A stretch of DNA of 64,000 nt from assembly GCF_037102585.1 (NCBI RefSeq), contig NW_027043829.1:1-64000 (forward strand), read 5' to 3'. This DNA comes from Saccharomycopsis crataegensis. Lineage: Eukaryota > Ascomycota > Saccharomycetes > Ascoideales > Saccharomycopsidaceae. The notes beneath the pieces are model-generated. The model searched no databases and was not told the DNA's origin. It saw only the letters and a list, made by a program, of their open reading frames with translations. Below are positions 32,094 to 43,956 of the stretch, in pieces. A program made the position numbers and the translations under genes. Each line of letters starts with the position of its first letter. Within the stretch, counting starts at the first letter, position 1.

Positions 32094-32752
32094 TTCATTG
32101 TGCGATGGTACTTTTAATTTTCAAAGAGTAATGATGGTTAGTTAATCTCTGGGCGGACACAAGAAGACCATGTCTGTAATCATGAAATGGAGGTCAGTCT
32201 ACAAAACAAATAGTGGAAACGGTGCATCACTTCCTTCCTCATCCGGGTGATCAACCCAAACATAGAGTACACCCAATCATCAGCCCAATTGTTTTTTCCT
32301 CAATTTTTTTTTTTTTTTTTGTTTGTGCGTTTTTATTTTTTATTCGCACGCAGGAAAAAAAATTTTTTGATTTTTTTTTCATCGACTTTTTTTTTATGTT
32401 GGAGAAATAACTTTCAACCATTTCCCTCTCAGTTATTCACAATTAAGGAGATTTGTTACTTTGCGCAATAATTGTCAAGGTCGTCAGTGGTCTCTTACAG
32501 TAGTACACATACTCTATATTGTATTTCTACTGTCCTGTTACGTTAGCTAACTACTTTTTGTTTTTTTTGTGTCTCCTCATTTCTCATCAAGGAAGGCGGT
32601 TACTGTTAGATTTCATCGAATCACAGTTCATCTCATCTAGAAACAAGGCAAACTAAGTTAAAGAATAGGGAAAGATATCCTTGTTTAGTTCTACTTAATT
32701 GAAAAAGATTATACGAACATTGCCTGCTAATCACTAGTTGCAATTTATAACC
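32094..32752. promoter_or_regulatory. Divergent F-box / SRO9 promoter region
   Basis: 659 bp. T-rich runs at 32300-32395 and a CT-rich stretch near 32570. No gene seen. The long AT-rich leader just before SRO9 is typical of a highly expressed yeast gene, but no defined site is recognised. Confidence 0.45.
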
Positions 32753-34450
32753 ATGTCTGCCGCAATTTCCTATGCGAACATCGCTGCTGGATCATCATCC
32801 GCTTCAACTCCTCCTCCACCATCAACTGCCGACTTTATGGCTGCTTCTGCTGATTCCACCAAGGTTGAAGAAGCTAGCAAGGCTGACAATAGCTCTTCAG
32901 AATCGGAATCTATTGATTCTGGGAAGGCTGCTGCCAACACTAGTGGGTCTACCACTGCCCCTAATGCCGAAAAGGAAAAGAAGAAATCTGCCAAGAAGGC
33001 TCAACTAAATCTTGCACCTGCTCCAGTCCCAACCATCAGTGCATGGGGATCTAAATCAGCTACGGTAATTGACCAAGAGACATCTCCACTTGCTCAAAGT
33101 ATCCAAAAATCAGAAGAATCAACTTCTTCTATCAAGAAACCAGTTGCCAAAAGCAGTGGTAAAGAAAAATGGGTCCCATACGAAGCCAGTGTTGTGATAT
33201 CGTCATCTACCAATAAATCAAATAAAGCCCACAACAAAAGATCTAATAGAAAGAAACCAAGTGCCAACAGTAGTGTGGCTAATGGTGACGGGAAATCAAC
33301 TAAGAATGTTTCAAAAGCTGCTAAACGCAAGGTGAGCAGCGAAAAGAAAGAAGATGCTGCCTCTACAAAGTCAGTTGAAAAAGATTCCAAACAACAAGCT
33401 AGTGCTCTTCCTGAGTCTACTGGCACTGCCGCAAAATCCGCTAATGAATCTGAGCAAGTGGAAGAGTCTGCTGAAGAAAACTCTTCAAAAGCTGAAGAAA
33501 CTTCCGCCGAAAATAATTCTGATTCTAATGCATCTAGTACACAATCCTCTAACAAGCCAGAAACCAAGCACAATGGCAATGAAAAAAATAGTCATCGTGA
33601 CCACCATCATCACCACCATCACCACCACTATAACAATAACCAATATTATGGTAGAAATGCTCGTTATGTCAGAGCTAATTACACTCCATACAGAGGAGGT
33701 AAGCAGCATGGTAATAAACATTACTATAACAACAATTATGCCAACGGTGATTTCAAGCATAGCAACGGTAACGGTGCCGCTCCTTCTAGTTCTGGTAGCA
33801 ATGGGGCAGCTAATCCTGCTTCCACCAATGGGTTTGTTCCATTCAAACAGCAACAACACATGCAATTTGTCCCAACCTTTGTTCCTCAAGGAAATTTCAA
33901 ACAAATGCCTCCTAATCCATACGTTCCTTACTATTCATACCCGGGTGATTTTTACAACCCGGAGCTTAATGGTATGATGCCTGGAATGCCAGTGAATCCA
34001 AAGATGAAGAACTTCAATCAACAACGGTACTTCAATCAACCATCCACAAATGGTAATGCATTACCAAATGGTGGCTCTTTTGCTGGTCAACAATTACAAG
34101 CAGTTATTAACCAACTCAGCTACTATTTCTCCGTGGAAAACTTGGTCAAGGACATTTATCTTAGGAAACAAATGAACTCTGAAGGTTACTTGCCAATTTC
34201 TGTTGTTGCTAATTTTTACCGTGTTCAAACTTTGAGTGGTGGCAATTATGATTTGGTTGTTGAAGCTTTTGGCCAACTCGAGAAAGTTGAAGTCATTGGT
34301 GATAAAGTAAGAATGAAGGAAGGTTATCAACAATGGATTTTCCCTGAAAATGAAAGAGACGAAAATGGCAAGGATGAAGAAGTAAGTGATAGTGTTGTTG
34401 AACAGAATGTCGATGCTGTTGTCAAGGGTGTTGAGAAACTCGAGGTATAA
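32753..34450 (+). CDS. SRO9: La-motif RNA-binding protein, SRO9/SLF1 type
   Basis: The protein has 565 residues from the ATG at 32753; the frame extends upstream only via TTG. The N-terminus opens SAAISYANIAAG, a motif shared with Sro9/Slf1, then long Ser/Ala/Glu/Lys low-complexity sequence. A His run with YNNNQYYGRN follows at ~283-300, then an Asn/Gly/Pro-rich segment. The La motif (~444-530) reads QLSYYFSVENLVKDIYLR…GYLPISVVANFYRV. There is no RRM, as expected for Sro9/Slf1. These proteins bind polysomal RNA and stabilise or promote translation of subsets of mRNA in the cytoplasm. Confidence 0.85.
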   Translation: MSAAISYANIAAGSSSASTPPPPSTADFMAASADSTKVEEASKADNSSSESESIDSGKAAANTSGSTTAPNAEKEKKKSAKKAQLNLAPAPVPTISAWGSKSATVIDQETSPLAQSIQKSEESTSSIKKPVAKSSGKEKWVPYEASVVISSSTNKSNKAHNKRSNRKKPSANSSVANGDGKSTKNVSKAAKRKVSSEKKEDAASTKSVEKDSKQQASALPESTGTAAKSANESEQVEESAEENSSKAEETSAENNSDSNASSTQSSNKPETKHNGNEKNSHRDHHHHHHHHHYNNNQYYGRNARYVRANYTPYRGGKQHGNKHYYNNNYANGDFKHSNGNGAAPSSSGSNGAANPASTNGFVPFKQQQHMQFVPTFVPQGNFKQMPPNPYVPYYSYPGDFYNPELNGMMPGMPVNPKMKNFNQQRYFNQPSTNGNALPNGGSFAGQQLQAVINQLSYYFSVENLVKDIYLRKQMNSEGYLPISVVANFYRVQTLSGGNYDLVVEAFGQLEKVEVIGDKVRMKEGYQQWIFPENERDENGKDEEVSDSVVEQNVDAVVKGVEKLEV

Positions 34451-35776
34451 ATTAGAAATTTAATTAATTCTCTCTTGTTGAAATGTGGATGTACGTTATA
34501 TCAGTAAAACATTTTTTTTCTTCTTTTCTCTGCGTTGAGGAAGTTATACCTCTGGGAGAATACAGAAAAGAACAAGTTTTCTAACTTTGTCTATTCATTC
34601 ATCAGATTTTTTTTTTTGCTTTGCGTTCTCTAGTTCTTCCTATAATACTGCAATTATCATACCTATTTGTCTTTTTTTTTATCACTTTATGATCATTAAT
34701 GGATTGTTCCTCATGCTCTACTCATCCATCAAATTCTGCTTCCCGTTTGTTCATTGTCATCAGGTTTATTGAAAACACCTCACCAACTTCATTGTCATGA
34801 ATCCATCTCAAGTTTGCATATCATGTTTTGTTTCATCTATTACAATTGTTGAATGTTTATGGCGTATCTCTTGGTACAATTTCCCATTTCAACTTCGCTA
34901 ATATTCATTTTATCTCAATTGCCTGCATTCTTGAACTGTTAACCCAATTTGTCCCGATGGGCATATTTTTGAAATTATGCCTTTTCTTTACAGAAATGAA
35001 GAAGGAAAGGATGTTAATTATTATTTGTCTTTGATTCGTTAAGTTTGAAAAAAAAATTCTAAAAACTCCAAAAAAATTTCAAAAAAATAAATAAAAAACT
35101 TCCAAAAAACATCCATCCTTTTTGAAAACAAAGACTGGAATTCAAAAATCGGTGGAAAAAGTAGAGAAAATTATCGAAAAAAATTCCAAAAAAAAAAAAA
35201 AGAAACAACCAAATAAATTATTTGCCTTATCTTGTTAGTATAGTTCTATTTTCTCTCTCTTCCTATATTCTATTTGAACCTCTCTTTGTATATTTTGACC
35301 TGTCCTCTGGCCGCCACATCTTGTTGTTTTCACTCAGACTTTTATTTCTTTGCCTTTTTTTGTGTGTGTATTATTGTTCCTACTTTTTTTTTTTCATGAA
35401 CTTATTTATTTGATATATAAATTATTTAAAATAAAACAAATAAAGCAAATACAAACAAAGGACTAAAAGTAATAAAATTTCATGAGCATATATATTACCA
35501 CAATTTCAAATCTTTAAAAGATTCATGTTGAGGCATCTTCACCTATACGGTTACGGGTGATGTATTACACGTGCGTCCGGATCGGTGTGGTACAAAAAAA
35601 CTTCAAAATGTTGGTCGAAATTAAATGGGTCTACGCAGTACGAAGGCAAATAGAACGATAATTTAGTTGTAACTTATCACCTAGCTTTTAGGGAAAAAGG
35701 AAAAAGATTTTTTTTTTCGTGGATCTAATATTCTTAGCATAAGATCTAGTAATCTCGATAAACAGTGTCTTTGTCT
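34451..35776. other. Intergenic spacer SRO9-AFG3
   Basis: 1.33 kb with homopolymer A and T runs. CACGTG at 35568-35573 is 204 bp upstream of the AFG3 start and is a candidate Cbf1-type site. Small open frames (61-68 codons) show no protein character. Confidence 0.5.
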
Positions 35777-38542
35777 ATGCTTGCCGCAAGGTTATTGAGG
35801 ACCAGAGGGCTTAATAGCCCTTCCGCAAGCTATGTGGCCAGGGGAATATCATCGACTTTGAAAAACAGGTTTCGCCTAACCACAGCTATTCAAAGATCCT
35901 TTCATGCTCTGTCACAACAACTAAATGCCTCTGATCGTAATCATGATCCAGAGGAGGCTAAGAAGTTTAAGAAAATGTTTGAAGAATTTAGAAAGCAGGA
36001 AACTGATCCTGAGGCTAAACAGGAATTGGATAAATTGATCAAATTACTCGAGGACAAGCAAACCACAGAGAAGCAGGATACAAATTCCACAGATCAGGAG
36101 AAGGTGGTAAATGATTTGTTGAATCAATATAAAAGTGGCACTTATGATAGTACAATTGCTCCCAAATTCGTGAAAGACATGGCAATAAATTTGAGAAACA
36201 GATTAAAAGATGATACATTAAGGGCTAAGGCTGATAAGTTGCTTTATGAAATGGCTGAGGCGGAAAAGCAAACCTCAAAGTTAATAAGGGAGAAAAACGC
36301 TGAGCATGATCAGAAATTGGAGAAATCTAAAAATGCCGATATCGATGATGAGCATATGAAGAAACAAGAAACTCGCAAAGATGAAGAAGAGCAATTGAGG
36401 CAAGAGTTGGAGAAAAAAATCAAGGAGCAGGATGAGGAAATCATGAGAAACTTGGAGAAATTGAAAAATGCAGAGCACGTACTGGATAAGAAACAGGATG
36501 ATAAAAAACAGAAAACTGTCAGCAAATCACCTATAAAGATTGGTTTTGAATTTGAAAGCAATAATAACGGTTCCAAGGACAACAATAAACAAGGTCCTAG
36601 TAAGAATGATCCAAATGTGTTTCAATTCAGAATTACAATGTTTGATGTTCTTGTGACTGTTGGTTTGATTTATTTTTTCTCTTCTTCTTCCAGTGATGGA
36701 TATTCCAAGGAAATCAGTTACCAAGAGTTCAGAAGAGATTTACTTGGTAAAGGCTTCGTGAAAAGTATAAGCGTTGTGAACAAGAGCACTGCTAAAGTTA
36801 TTCTTAATGAAAATGGTAAACAACAGTTGAATAATCAATCTTATCATTTCAATATTGGTTCTGTGGAAAGTTTTGAACACAACCTCCACAAGGATGAAAA
36901 AGAGTTGACTATTGCTGATGATGCTATGATTCCGGTTTCATATGTGCAAGAAGTCAATATTATGAGGTCGCTTTGGCAATTCTTACCAACTTTGTTGATG
37001 ATTGGTGGTTTAGTTTGGATGACTCGAAGATCTTCCGGTGGAGGCTCTGGTATTGGTGGAGGAATGTTTGGTGTTGGAAAATCAAAAGCCAAGAAGTTCA
37101 ATTTAGAAACAGATGTCAAGGTCAATTTCAAAGATGTTGCCGGTTGCGATGAAGCAAAAGAGGAAATTATGGAATTTGTTAAATTCTTGAAAAATCCAAA
37201 AAAGTATGAGAAGTTGGGTGCAAAAATTCCAAGAGGTGCAATCCTATCTGGTCCTCCGGGAACGGGTAAAACTCTTTTAGCAAAGGCTACTGCTGGTGAG
37301 GCTGGTGTCCCATTTTATTCTGTATCAGGTTCTGAATTTATTGAGATGTTTGTTGGTGTAGGTGCTTCTAGGGTACGTGATTTATTCAAGACTGCTAGAA
37401 ATAATGCTCCAGCTATTATCTTTGTCGATGAAATTGATGCTATTGGTAAAGCAAGAAGCAAAAACAATATGTCTGGTGCCAATGATGAAAGAGAAACAAC
37501 GCTTAATCAGCTTTTGGTCGAAATGGATGGGTTTGAAACTTCTGACCATGTTGTGGTCTTGGCAGGGACAAATAGATCTGATGTTTTAGATCCTGCTTTA
37601 TTGCGTCCAGGAAGATTTGACAGACATATCACCATAGATAACCCTGAATTGGAAGGTCGCAAGGACATTTTCAAGGTCCATTTGGCCAGATTAAAACTTC
37701 ATGATCAAATTGATGATATTAATGGAAAATTGGCTGCTTTGACTCCGGGTTTTTCTGGAGCTGATATCGCTAATGTTTGTAATGAAGCAGCATTAATTGC
37801 CGCCAGATTCAATTCAGAAGATATTCAAATGAAGCATTTTGAACAGGCCATTGAAAGAGTTATTGGTGGTATTGAGAAGAAATCGAAATTATTATCCCCT
37901 GAAGAAAAGAAGATTGTTGCTTACCACGAAGCCGGCCATGCCATTTGTGGGTGGTATTTACAATATGCTGATCCATTGTTGAAAGTTAGTATCATCCCAA
38001 GAGGTCAAGGCGCTTTAGGTTATGCTCAATATTTGCCGCCGGACATTTACTTGATGACAGTTCAGCAGTTGAGTGATAGAATGACCATGTCCTTGGGAGG
38101 CAGAGTTTCTGAAGAGTTGCATTTCAGTTCAGTGACAAGTGGTGCTTCTGATGATTTCAAAAAAGTTACAAGAATGGCGAATGCTATGGTAACTAGCTTG
38201 GGTATGAGCGAAAAGTTGGGTTACATCAACTATGAACGTAAAAGTGATGATGATTTAACTAAACCTTTCTCCGAATACACTGGGGAATTGATTGACCTGG
38301 AAGTCAGAAGAATTATTAATGAATCCTACTCTCGTTGCAAGAACTTGCTCACTGAAAAGTCGCATGAATTAGAATTAGTGGCTCAGGAATTGTTGCGTAA
38401 GGAAGTGATTACCAGAGAAGATATGATCAGATTGTTGGGTAAACGTCCATTCCCAGAACAGAATGATGCTTTTGACAAATATCTTGATGAGCAGGATGCC
38501 AAAAAGACCGACAAGCAACCTACAACAGACCATTCTAATTAA
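35777..38542 (+). CDS. AFG3: Mitochondrial m-AAA protease subunit (Yta10/Afg3)
   Basis: The protein has 921 residues from the ATG at 35777; the frame upstream opens with GTG. A mitochondrial presequence ([10 protein letters not shown]…) is followed by a long charged coiled-coil region (~60-250). Two membrane segments (~287-303 and ~395-416) enclose an intermembrane-space domain. The AAA module has Walker A GPPGTGKT (~491), Walker [12 protein letters not shown] and the second-region GRFDRH. The metalloprotease motif HEAGH is at ~716. It degrades misfolded inner-membrane proteins and matures some precursors, forming hexamers with Yta12. The C-terminal [16 protein letters not shown] matches Afg3. 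The protein is longer than S. cerevisiae Yta10 (761) because of the N-terminal charged part. CUG codon 841 lies at a position that is Ser in yeast Afg3. Confidence 0.92.
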   Translation: MLAARLLRTRGLNSPSASYVARGISSTLKNRFRLTTAIQRSFHALSQQLNASDRNHDPEEAKKFKKMFEEFRKQETDPEAKQELDKLIKLLEDKQTTEKQDTNSTDQEKVVNDLLNQYKSGTYDSTIAPKFVKDMAINLRNRLKDDTLRAKADKLLYEMAEAEKQTSKLIREKNAEHDQKLEKSKNADIDDEHMKKQETRKDEEEQLRQELEKKIKEQDEEIMRNLEKLKNAEHVLDKKQDDKKQKTVSKSPIKIGFEFESNNNGSKDNNKQGPSKNDPNVFQFRITMFDVLVTVGLIYFFSSSSSDGYSKEISYQEFRRDLLGKGFVKSISVVNKSTAKVILNENGKQQLNNQSYHFNIGSVESFEHNLHKDEKELTIADDAMIPVSYVQEVNIMRSLWQFLPTLLMIGGLVWMTRRSSGGGSGIGGGMFGVGKSKAKKFNLETDVKVNFKDVAGCDEAKEEIMEFVKFLKNPKKYEKLGAKIPRGAILSGPPGTGKTLLAKATAGEAGVPFYSVSGSEFIEMFVGVGASRVRDLFKTARNNAPAIIFVDEIDAIGKARSKNNMSGANDERETTLNQLLVEMDGFETSDHVVVLAGTNRSDVLDPALLRPGRFDRHITIDNPELEGRKDIFKVHLARLKLHDQIDDINGKLAALTPGFSGADIANVCNEAALIAARFNSEDIQMKHFEQAIERVIGGIEKKSKLLSPEEKKIVAYHEAGHAICGWYLQYADPLLKVSIIPRGQGALGYAQYLPPDIYLMTVQQLSDRMTMSLGGRVSEELHFSSVTSGASDDFKKVTRMANAMVTSLGMSEKLGYINYERKSDDDLTKPFSEYTGELIDLEVRRIINESYSRCKNLLTEKSHELELVAQELLRKEVITREDMIRLLGKRPFPEQNDAFDKYLDEQDAKKTDKQPTTDHSN

Positions 38543-38990
38543 ATCATAAACAAATGAGTTTGTGTACACTTGTATATATTAGTGCTAATAATATAAACGA
38601 TATTATAAGATTAATTTTTTATTCGGGATATTAATTATTATAACCATTTATATACATATATGAAAAGGTGATCACCGGGTAAACCACAAGGGACAGTGCT
38701 CCGGGAAACCCCCAAAATGTTGTTATGTGCCCTGATATCATCTAATGCGCGACCATTTTCTTTTTGGAGAACGATAGTATTAAACACCTAAGCCTAGAAC
38801 CCACGGCTATCCAAACAACACAAACGCGCGCGACAGTTTAACTTTGATCTGTTATCTCATCTGTGTCCCATTTTTTGTGCTTATTTCAGTGTCTCTTTTG
38901 TCATTTTTCACCTGGAATATTCCTTCAAATCAATAATATAACTCTTGGATCAAAGTCAATTTTTGCATCACGAAGAATTTATTAATAACC
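38543..38990. other. Intergenic AFG3 3' flank and YPT31 promoter
   Basis: 448 bp, no gene. A GC-rich AACGCGCGCGAC lies at about 38824-38835, within 170 bp of the YPT31 start. Confidence 0.5.
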
Positions 38991-39805
38991 ATGTCTGACA
39001 ACGCTACCGACGATTATTCCTATGATTATGAATATCTTTTCAAGAGTATGTCTTTATTTTTATTTTTTCTAGAATTGAAGGACAAATCCAAAAAAAAATG
39101 TCTTTGATATATTTTGGGGATCGTATCATGGCCCCCTTTTTTTTCCCCAAAATCACAAAAGGAAATTCAGTGAACCGTTACTAACAATAACATTTAGTTG
39201 TGTTAATTGGTGATTCAGGTGTTGGTAAGTCTAACTTGTTATCCCGTTTCACCAGAAATGAATTTAATATAGAATCTAGATCGACTATTGGTGTCGAGTT
39301 TGCTACCAGAACCGTGGAAATTGATGGCAAAAGGGTTAAGGCCCAAATTTGGGATACCGCTGGGCAAGAAAGATACAGAGCTATTACCAGTGCTTACTAC
39401 AGAGGTGCTGTCGGTGCTCTTGTAGTTTACGACATTTCCAAATCTGAAAGTTATGAGAGTGTTAGTAGATGGTTGAAAGAATTGAAAGAACATGCTGATG
39501 CCAACATCATCATTGAATTGGTGGGTAACAAATCTGATTTGGATCATCTTAGAGCCGTACCAACTGATGAGGCTAAACATTTTGCAGCAGAAAACCAGTT
39601 ATTGTTCACTGAGGCATCCGCTTTGAATGCTGAAAATGTTGATCTTTCATTCCATCAATTATTGAAGAGTATTTATGAGATGGTCAGTAAACATCAATTT
39701 GATATGAACGATTACAGTGGCCCAAAGCCAAGTGGTGGCCCAACCATCAGTTTGACTCCAAACCCACAAGATAGCAAACCTGCCAAAGCCAACAACTGTT
39801 GTTAA
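38991..39805 (+). CDS. YPT31: Rab11-type GTPase Ypt31/Ypt32, one intron
   Basis: Exon 1 is 38991-39045 and exon 2 is 39198-39805, together 220 residues. Joining them restores [15 protein letters not shown]. GTPase motifs are all present: GDSGVGKS, the switch I Thr in [19 protein letters not shown] and the SAL motif. The effector region IGVEFATRT and the C-terminal NNCC double-Cys prenylation site mark a Rab11/Ypt31 protein. It controls exit from the trans-Golgi and recruits Sec2, also in this window, to vesicles. An ATG inside exon 2 would give a protein lacking the first residues of the G1 strand, so the spliced form is preferred. Confidence 0.95.
39046..39197 (+). other. YPT31: Spliceosomal intron in YPT31 (152 nt)
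   Basis: The 5' splice site is GTATGT, a TACTAAC branch point lies at 39179-39185, and the 3' splice site is TTTAG at 39197. It interrupts the Ile codon of LFKIVLIG (phase 1). Confidence 0.93.
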
Positions 39806-40728
39806 AATTGATTTGTTGTCATTGAATAGAACAAAAAGAAATAGAACTTTTTTTCCTGCACTTTTTTCTTGAGGTTTCTGCAAAACATTATAATGAAAAT
39901 AATGTTGGCAAAAATTTTAGTTCCATTAACAAAAGAAGAACTTTAAATAGCCCTGATTCCTAGATAGATGAAATGTGACTAATGGACAGTGATGGAATGT
40001 TAAATGACGAAACATTGTTTGTCTCTTTTTCTTCTTTTTTTTTCATCTTGCTCTATGTCTATGAATTTTAAATTAATGATTCCACATGTTTTACTACCAA
40101 CTCATATTGCTCTTTTCATTTTATTTTATTTTTTACCTTTTATACTTGTCTTTTTTCCCCCTCATTTACTCTACTAATTCTGACTTCACTCTTGTATCAT
40201 TTGGATCAATGTTACTTGTTTCTCTCTAGCATCCTTTGTACTGGGTTTTGTTTTTTGTACTTCCATTGTTGTTTTTATACTCTCTAGTCGTTTGATCATC
40301 ATTTTTTCCTTTCTGGTTTGTATAAGATTTCGTTTTATTAAATATTTTTATAGCCCTAAACTTTTCTTTTTTCTAATATATATGTGTGTATGTATCCCAG
40401 CTATAAGTGACTGATTGTATTTACAGGAAGCAATTGCAAGGATCTCTAGCACCATAAACTGATAGTTATGTTATGAGCAGTACTAATGAGCGTTACAATA
40501 GCTGAATTGAAAAACCTAAAGAGAGAGACAAGAAAAGAAAAAGTATTCTTGGATTAGTAAATAGGCCTCCCATGAGCCGTATGTCAATTCCACATGAGAC
40601 CTACAACATGAAATTTCTATTACAGAAAAAAAAATCTTCCATTTTACACAAAAAAAATAAGTATACAAAAGGCAATTATTGCTCAATTTTCTTTACAAAA
40701 TAATATGGTTCTTCCGCATCAAAATAAA
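39806..40728. other. Convergent intergenic region YPT31 / CHZ1
   Basis: 0.92 kb of T-rich 3' flanks. No coding frame or RNA gene recognised. Confidence 0.5.
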
Positions 40729-41244
40729 TCATTCAGGTTTGAAATCTTCGTCATCTTCATCATCATCATCTTTGGAAATTTCTTTTCTCAACTTCTCCGC
40801 AGTTTTAGCGTAGTCAATTTTCTTGCCTCTGGTTCTACTACCTTGGATAATATTTGACTCGTCAATTTCCACTAAATCATCATCCAAGTCATTGTCATCG
40901 TCATTGACAAACTCCTCTTTTTCGTCATACTCGCTGTCTTCTTCTTCTTTGTCATCTTCTGGAGGTGGAATGTCATCATACTTTCTTCTGTGGCGCTTCT
41001 TCTTGTGGCTTTTGTCTCCAGAACTGCTGGCTTTACGCTTTTTGTCATCTTGAGGCTCTTCGATTTTCGCATTTTCCTCAGTCAGTTTGGATTCTTCAGC
41101 CTTAGGCTTTTCAACCTTAGATTCTTCAGCTTTGGTTTCTTCAACCGTTTCCTCCGCTTTAGATTCTCCAATTTCAACTTTAGAGTCTTTAACGTTTTCT
41201 TCAATCGAAGTAACTACCGCCTCTTTACTTGTTTCAGTGGTCAT
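40729..41244 (-). CDS. CHZ1: Histone chaperone Chz1 for H2A.Z-H2B
   Basis: The protein has 171 residues from the ATG at 41244; the longer frame needs a TTG start. A Glu/Lys-rich N-terminal half with repeats of the type EESKVEKPKAEE is followed by a basic stretch KKKRHRRKYDD, an acidic stretch, and the CHZ motif LVEIDESNIIQGSRTRGKKIDYAK near residue 130-150 (positions only; about 20 residues). An acidic tail follows. Chz1 binds H2A.Z-H2B dimers and delivers them to the SWR1 remodeller in the nucleus. It is mostly disordered, as known for the family. Confidence 0.88.
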   Translation of the reverse strand: MTTETSKEAVVTSIEENVKDSKVEIGESKAEETVEETKAEESKVEKPKAEESKLTEENAKIEEPQDDKKRKASSSGDKSHKKKRHRRKYDDIPPPEDDKEEEDSEYDEKEEFVNDDDNDLDDDLVEIDESNIIQGSRTRGKKIDYAKTAEKLRKEISKDDDDEDDEDFKPE

Positions 41245-41601
41245 TTTGCTGGCTTTAGATTTGATCAAATTGTGATACAGAAAGAAGCAAAGCTGACATC
41301 TCAATCGCGACGCGAATAATGATTACAGGAAAAAAAAAACCAAGGAAAAAAATCAACCTTCCAACCACCGCACAATTTCTATTGCGCGCACATCAGTAGC
41401 TACCGAATGATGAGGAGACCAAAAGACTACTCAAAAGATTTTACAAAGTAATGGAAATATTAACCGTCACAATAATAATATGAAATTTAAAGAGTTAAAA
41501 CTATTTAGAAGTAAAAAAAGCAGATGGATGAGAAACATACAACAGTAATGATGAGGATAGGATAAGGATGAGAGAGACCTGAAAAGAATTAATCAATACA
41601 A
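41245..41601. promoter_or_regulatory. CHZ1 5' flank and ACO1 3' flank
   Basis: 357 bp, no gene. CGCG-containing pieces (ATCGCGACGCGAAT near 41305, TTGCGCGCACA near 41382) sit upstream of CHZ1 and could be cell-cycle (MCB-like) sites; this is inference. Confidence 0.4.
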
Positions 41602-43956
41602 TTATTTCTTACCAGAGAGTTCTGCCATTCTGTTCAAAGCAGAACCGGCCTTGAACCAACCGATTTGTTCTTGGTTGAAGGTGTGGGACAATTCGGAAGT
41701 CCACTTTTCACCGTTAGCCTTGGTAACTTCGTAAGTCAAGTTCTTACCTGGGGCGAAACCTTCCAAACCGAGGATAGAAATCTTGTCATCTGGTTGGATC
41801 ATGTCGTAATCTTCATGCTTGACGAAGTTCAATGGCAACAAACCTTGTTTCTTCAAGTTAGTTTCGTGGATACGAGCGAAAGACTTGGTGATGATAGCGA
41901 AACCACCCAAGTATCTTGGTTCCAAAGCGGCGTGTTCTCTAGAAGAACCTTCACCCATGTTTTCAGCACCAACAACAACCCACTTGATACCGTGGTCTCT
42001 GTAGTAACCAGCAACTTCTGGAACACCAGCCCATTCACCGGTAACTCTGTTCAAAACACAGTTAGCCTTATCGTTTTCGGAGTTGATAGCACCAATCATG
42101 TAGTTGTTAGAGATGTTTTGCAAGTGACCTCTGTATTTCAACCAAGGACCAGCCATAGAAATGTGGTCAGTGGTGACCTTACCCTTAGCCTTGATCAAAA
42201 TTTGCATTTCAATGGCATCCTTACCATCCCACTTCTTGAATGGAGTCAATAATTGCAAACGGTCAGAGGTTGGAGAAACAACAACTTCAACGGAAGCTCT
42301 GTCAACTGGTGGGGCTTGGTAAGTGTTTTCACCGGCATCGTAACCCTTTGGTGGCAAGCCAACACCACTTGGTGGTTGCAACAAGAATTCATTACCATCC
42401 TTGTCCTTCAATTTGTCAGTCATTGGGTTGAATCTCAAGTCACCGGCGATTGCGTAGGCGGTAACCATTTCTGGAGAAGCAACAAAAGCGTGGGTAGCTG
42501 GGTTACCGTCGTTTCTGGAGGTGAAGTTTCTGTTGAAAGAGGAAACAATAGTGTTCTTGTCACCCTTCTTGATGTCTCTTCTGTCCCATTGACCAATACA
42601 AGGACCACAAGCGTTAGCCAAAACAACACCACCGAATTCCTTGAAGGTGGCGATTTGACCATCTCTTTCAATGGTAGCTCTGACTTGTTCAGAACCTGGA
42701 GTGACGGTGAAAATGGACTTAGCCTTCAAACCGTGACTAGCAGCATCCTTGATGATAGAGGCGGATCTGGTCATATCTTCGTAAGAAGAGTTGGTACAAG
42801 AACCAATCAAACCAACCTTGACTTCGAATGGCCAGCCGTTAGCAGCGGCAACTTCCTTCATCTTAGAGATTGGAGTAGCAAGATCTGGGGTGAATGGACC
42901 ATTGACGTAAGGTTCCAAAGTGCTCAAGTCAATTTCGTGGTGTTCATCATATTCACAACCTTCATCGGCACTCAAGAAAGAGTCCTTGTAAACGGAGGCA
43001 AATTCAGCAACTTGGGATCTCTTGGTAGCATCCAAGTAGTCAACCATGGACTTGTTGAATGGGAAAACAGAGGTGGTAGCACCGATTTCGGCACCCATGT
43101 TACAGATAGTACCCATACCAGTACAAGAGAAGGTTTCAACACCTGGACCGTAATATTCGACAATCTTACCGGTACCACCCTTGACGGTAGTAATACCAGC
43201 CAACTTCAAGATGATATCCTTTGGAGAAGCCCAGCCGCTCATCTTACCGGTCAACTTAACACCCATGACCTTTGGAGCCTTCAATTCCCATGGCAAACCA
43301 GACATGACATCGACGGCATCAGCACCACCGACACCAATAGCCAATTGACCCAAACCACCAGCGTTTGGAGTGTGGGAATCGGTACCAATGATCAAAGCAC
43401 CTGGGAAGGCGTAGTTTTCCAAAACAATTTGATGGATAATACCGGAACCTGGCTTCCAGAAACCAATGTTGTATTTAGCACAGGCAGAAGCCAAGAAGTC
43501 GTAAACTTCTTTGTTCAAGTTGATGGCTCTGGTCAAATCAGCAGCACCACCGACTTGGGCTTGAATCAAATGGTCACAGTGAACAGTGACTGGGGTGGCG
43601 ACTTGTGGCAAGCCAGCAGACATGAATTGCAAAATGGCCATTTGGGCGGTAGCATCTTGACAAGCGACTCTGTCTGGTCTCAATTTCAAGTAAGAAACAC
43701 CTCTTTCAATGTCTTGTTCATGAGGCTTGTCCAAGTGACCGTATAACAACTTTTCAGCGTAAGTCAATGGTCTCTTCAAACGTTCTTGGACAATCTTGAC
43801 ATTTTCCAAGTTTTGTTTATAGTTAAGGTAAGAGAAATCTTCAACCAAGTTTTGGAGGACCTTTGAGTCTGGGGTTAATTTGCTGGAGACAGAAGCAAAT
43901 CCACGGGAGGTAGACTTGTTCAAGAGTCTCTTTGAGTAAGTTCTAGCACCGAGCAT
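41602..43956 (-). CDS. ACO1: Mitochondrial aconitate hydratase
   Basis: The protein has 784 residues from the ATG at 43956; the longer frame opens with TTG. A short presequence ([14 protein letters not shown]) targets mitochondria. It interconverts citrate and isocitrate in the TCA cycle using a 4Fe-4S cluster. The cluster cysteines lie in GSCTNSS (~386) and [10 protein letters not shown] (~448-453). Other family blocks are present, including [29 protein letters not shown] and [12 protein letters not shown]. Codon use is strongly biased (TTG, GGT, AAG; CTG not seen), as for a highly expressed gene. That bias also opens a 497-codon antisense frame. Upstream are CCAAT (44108-44112) and CACGTG (44234-44239). 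Confidence 0.96.
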   Translation of the reverse strand: MLGARTYSKRLLNKSTSRGFASVSSKLTPDSKVLQNLVEDFSYLNYKQNLENVKIVQERLKRPLTYAEKLLYGHLDKPHEQDIERGVSYLKLRPDRVACQDATAQMAILQFMSAGLPQVATPVTVHCDHLIQAQVGGAADLTRAINLNKEVYDFLASACAKYNIGFWKPGSGIIHQIVLENYAFPGALIIGTDSHTPNAGGLGQLAIGVGGADAVDVMSGLPWELKAPKVMGVKLTGKMSGWASPKDIILKLAGITTVKGGTGKIVEYYGPGVETFSCTGMGTICNMGAEIGATTSVFPFNKSMVDYLDATKRSQVAEFASVYKDSFLSADEGCEYDEHHEIDLSTLEPYVNGPFTPDLATPISKMKEVAAANGWPFEVKVGLIGSCTNSSYEDMTRSASIIKDAASHGLKAKSIFTVTPGSEQVRATIERDGQIATFKEFGGVVLANACGPCIGQWDRRDIKKGDKNTIVSSFNRNFTSRNDGNPATHAFVASPEMVTAYAIAGDLRFNPMTDKLKDKDGNEFLLQPPSGVGLPPKGYDAGENTYQAPPVDRASVEVVVSPTSDRLQLLTPFKKWDGKDAIEMQILIKAKGKVTTDHISMAGPWLKYRGHLQNISNNYMIGAINSENDKANCVLNRVTGEWAGVPEVAGYYRDHGIKWVVVGAENMGEGSSREHAALEPRYLGGFAIITKSFARIHETNLKKQGLLPLNFVKHEDYDMIQPDDKISILGLEGFAPGKNLTYEVTKANGEKWTSELSHTFNQEQIGWFKAGSALNRMAELSGKK

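Noticed and set aside
42253-43746. 497-codon open frame antisense to ACO1
   Set aside because: It is the shadow of a highly biased gene: avoidance of certain codons removes stops on the other strand. Its translation is Ser/Thr/Gly/Gln/Val-rich with no domain.
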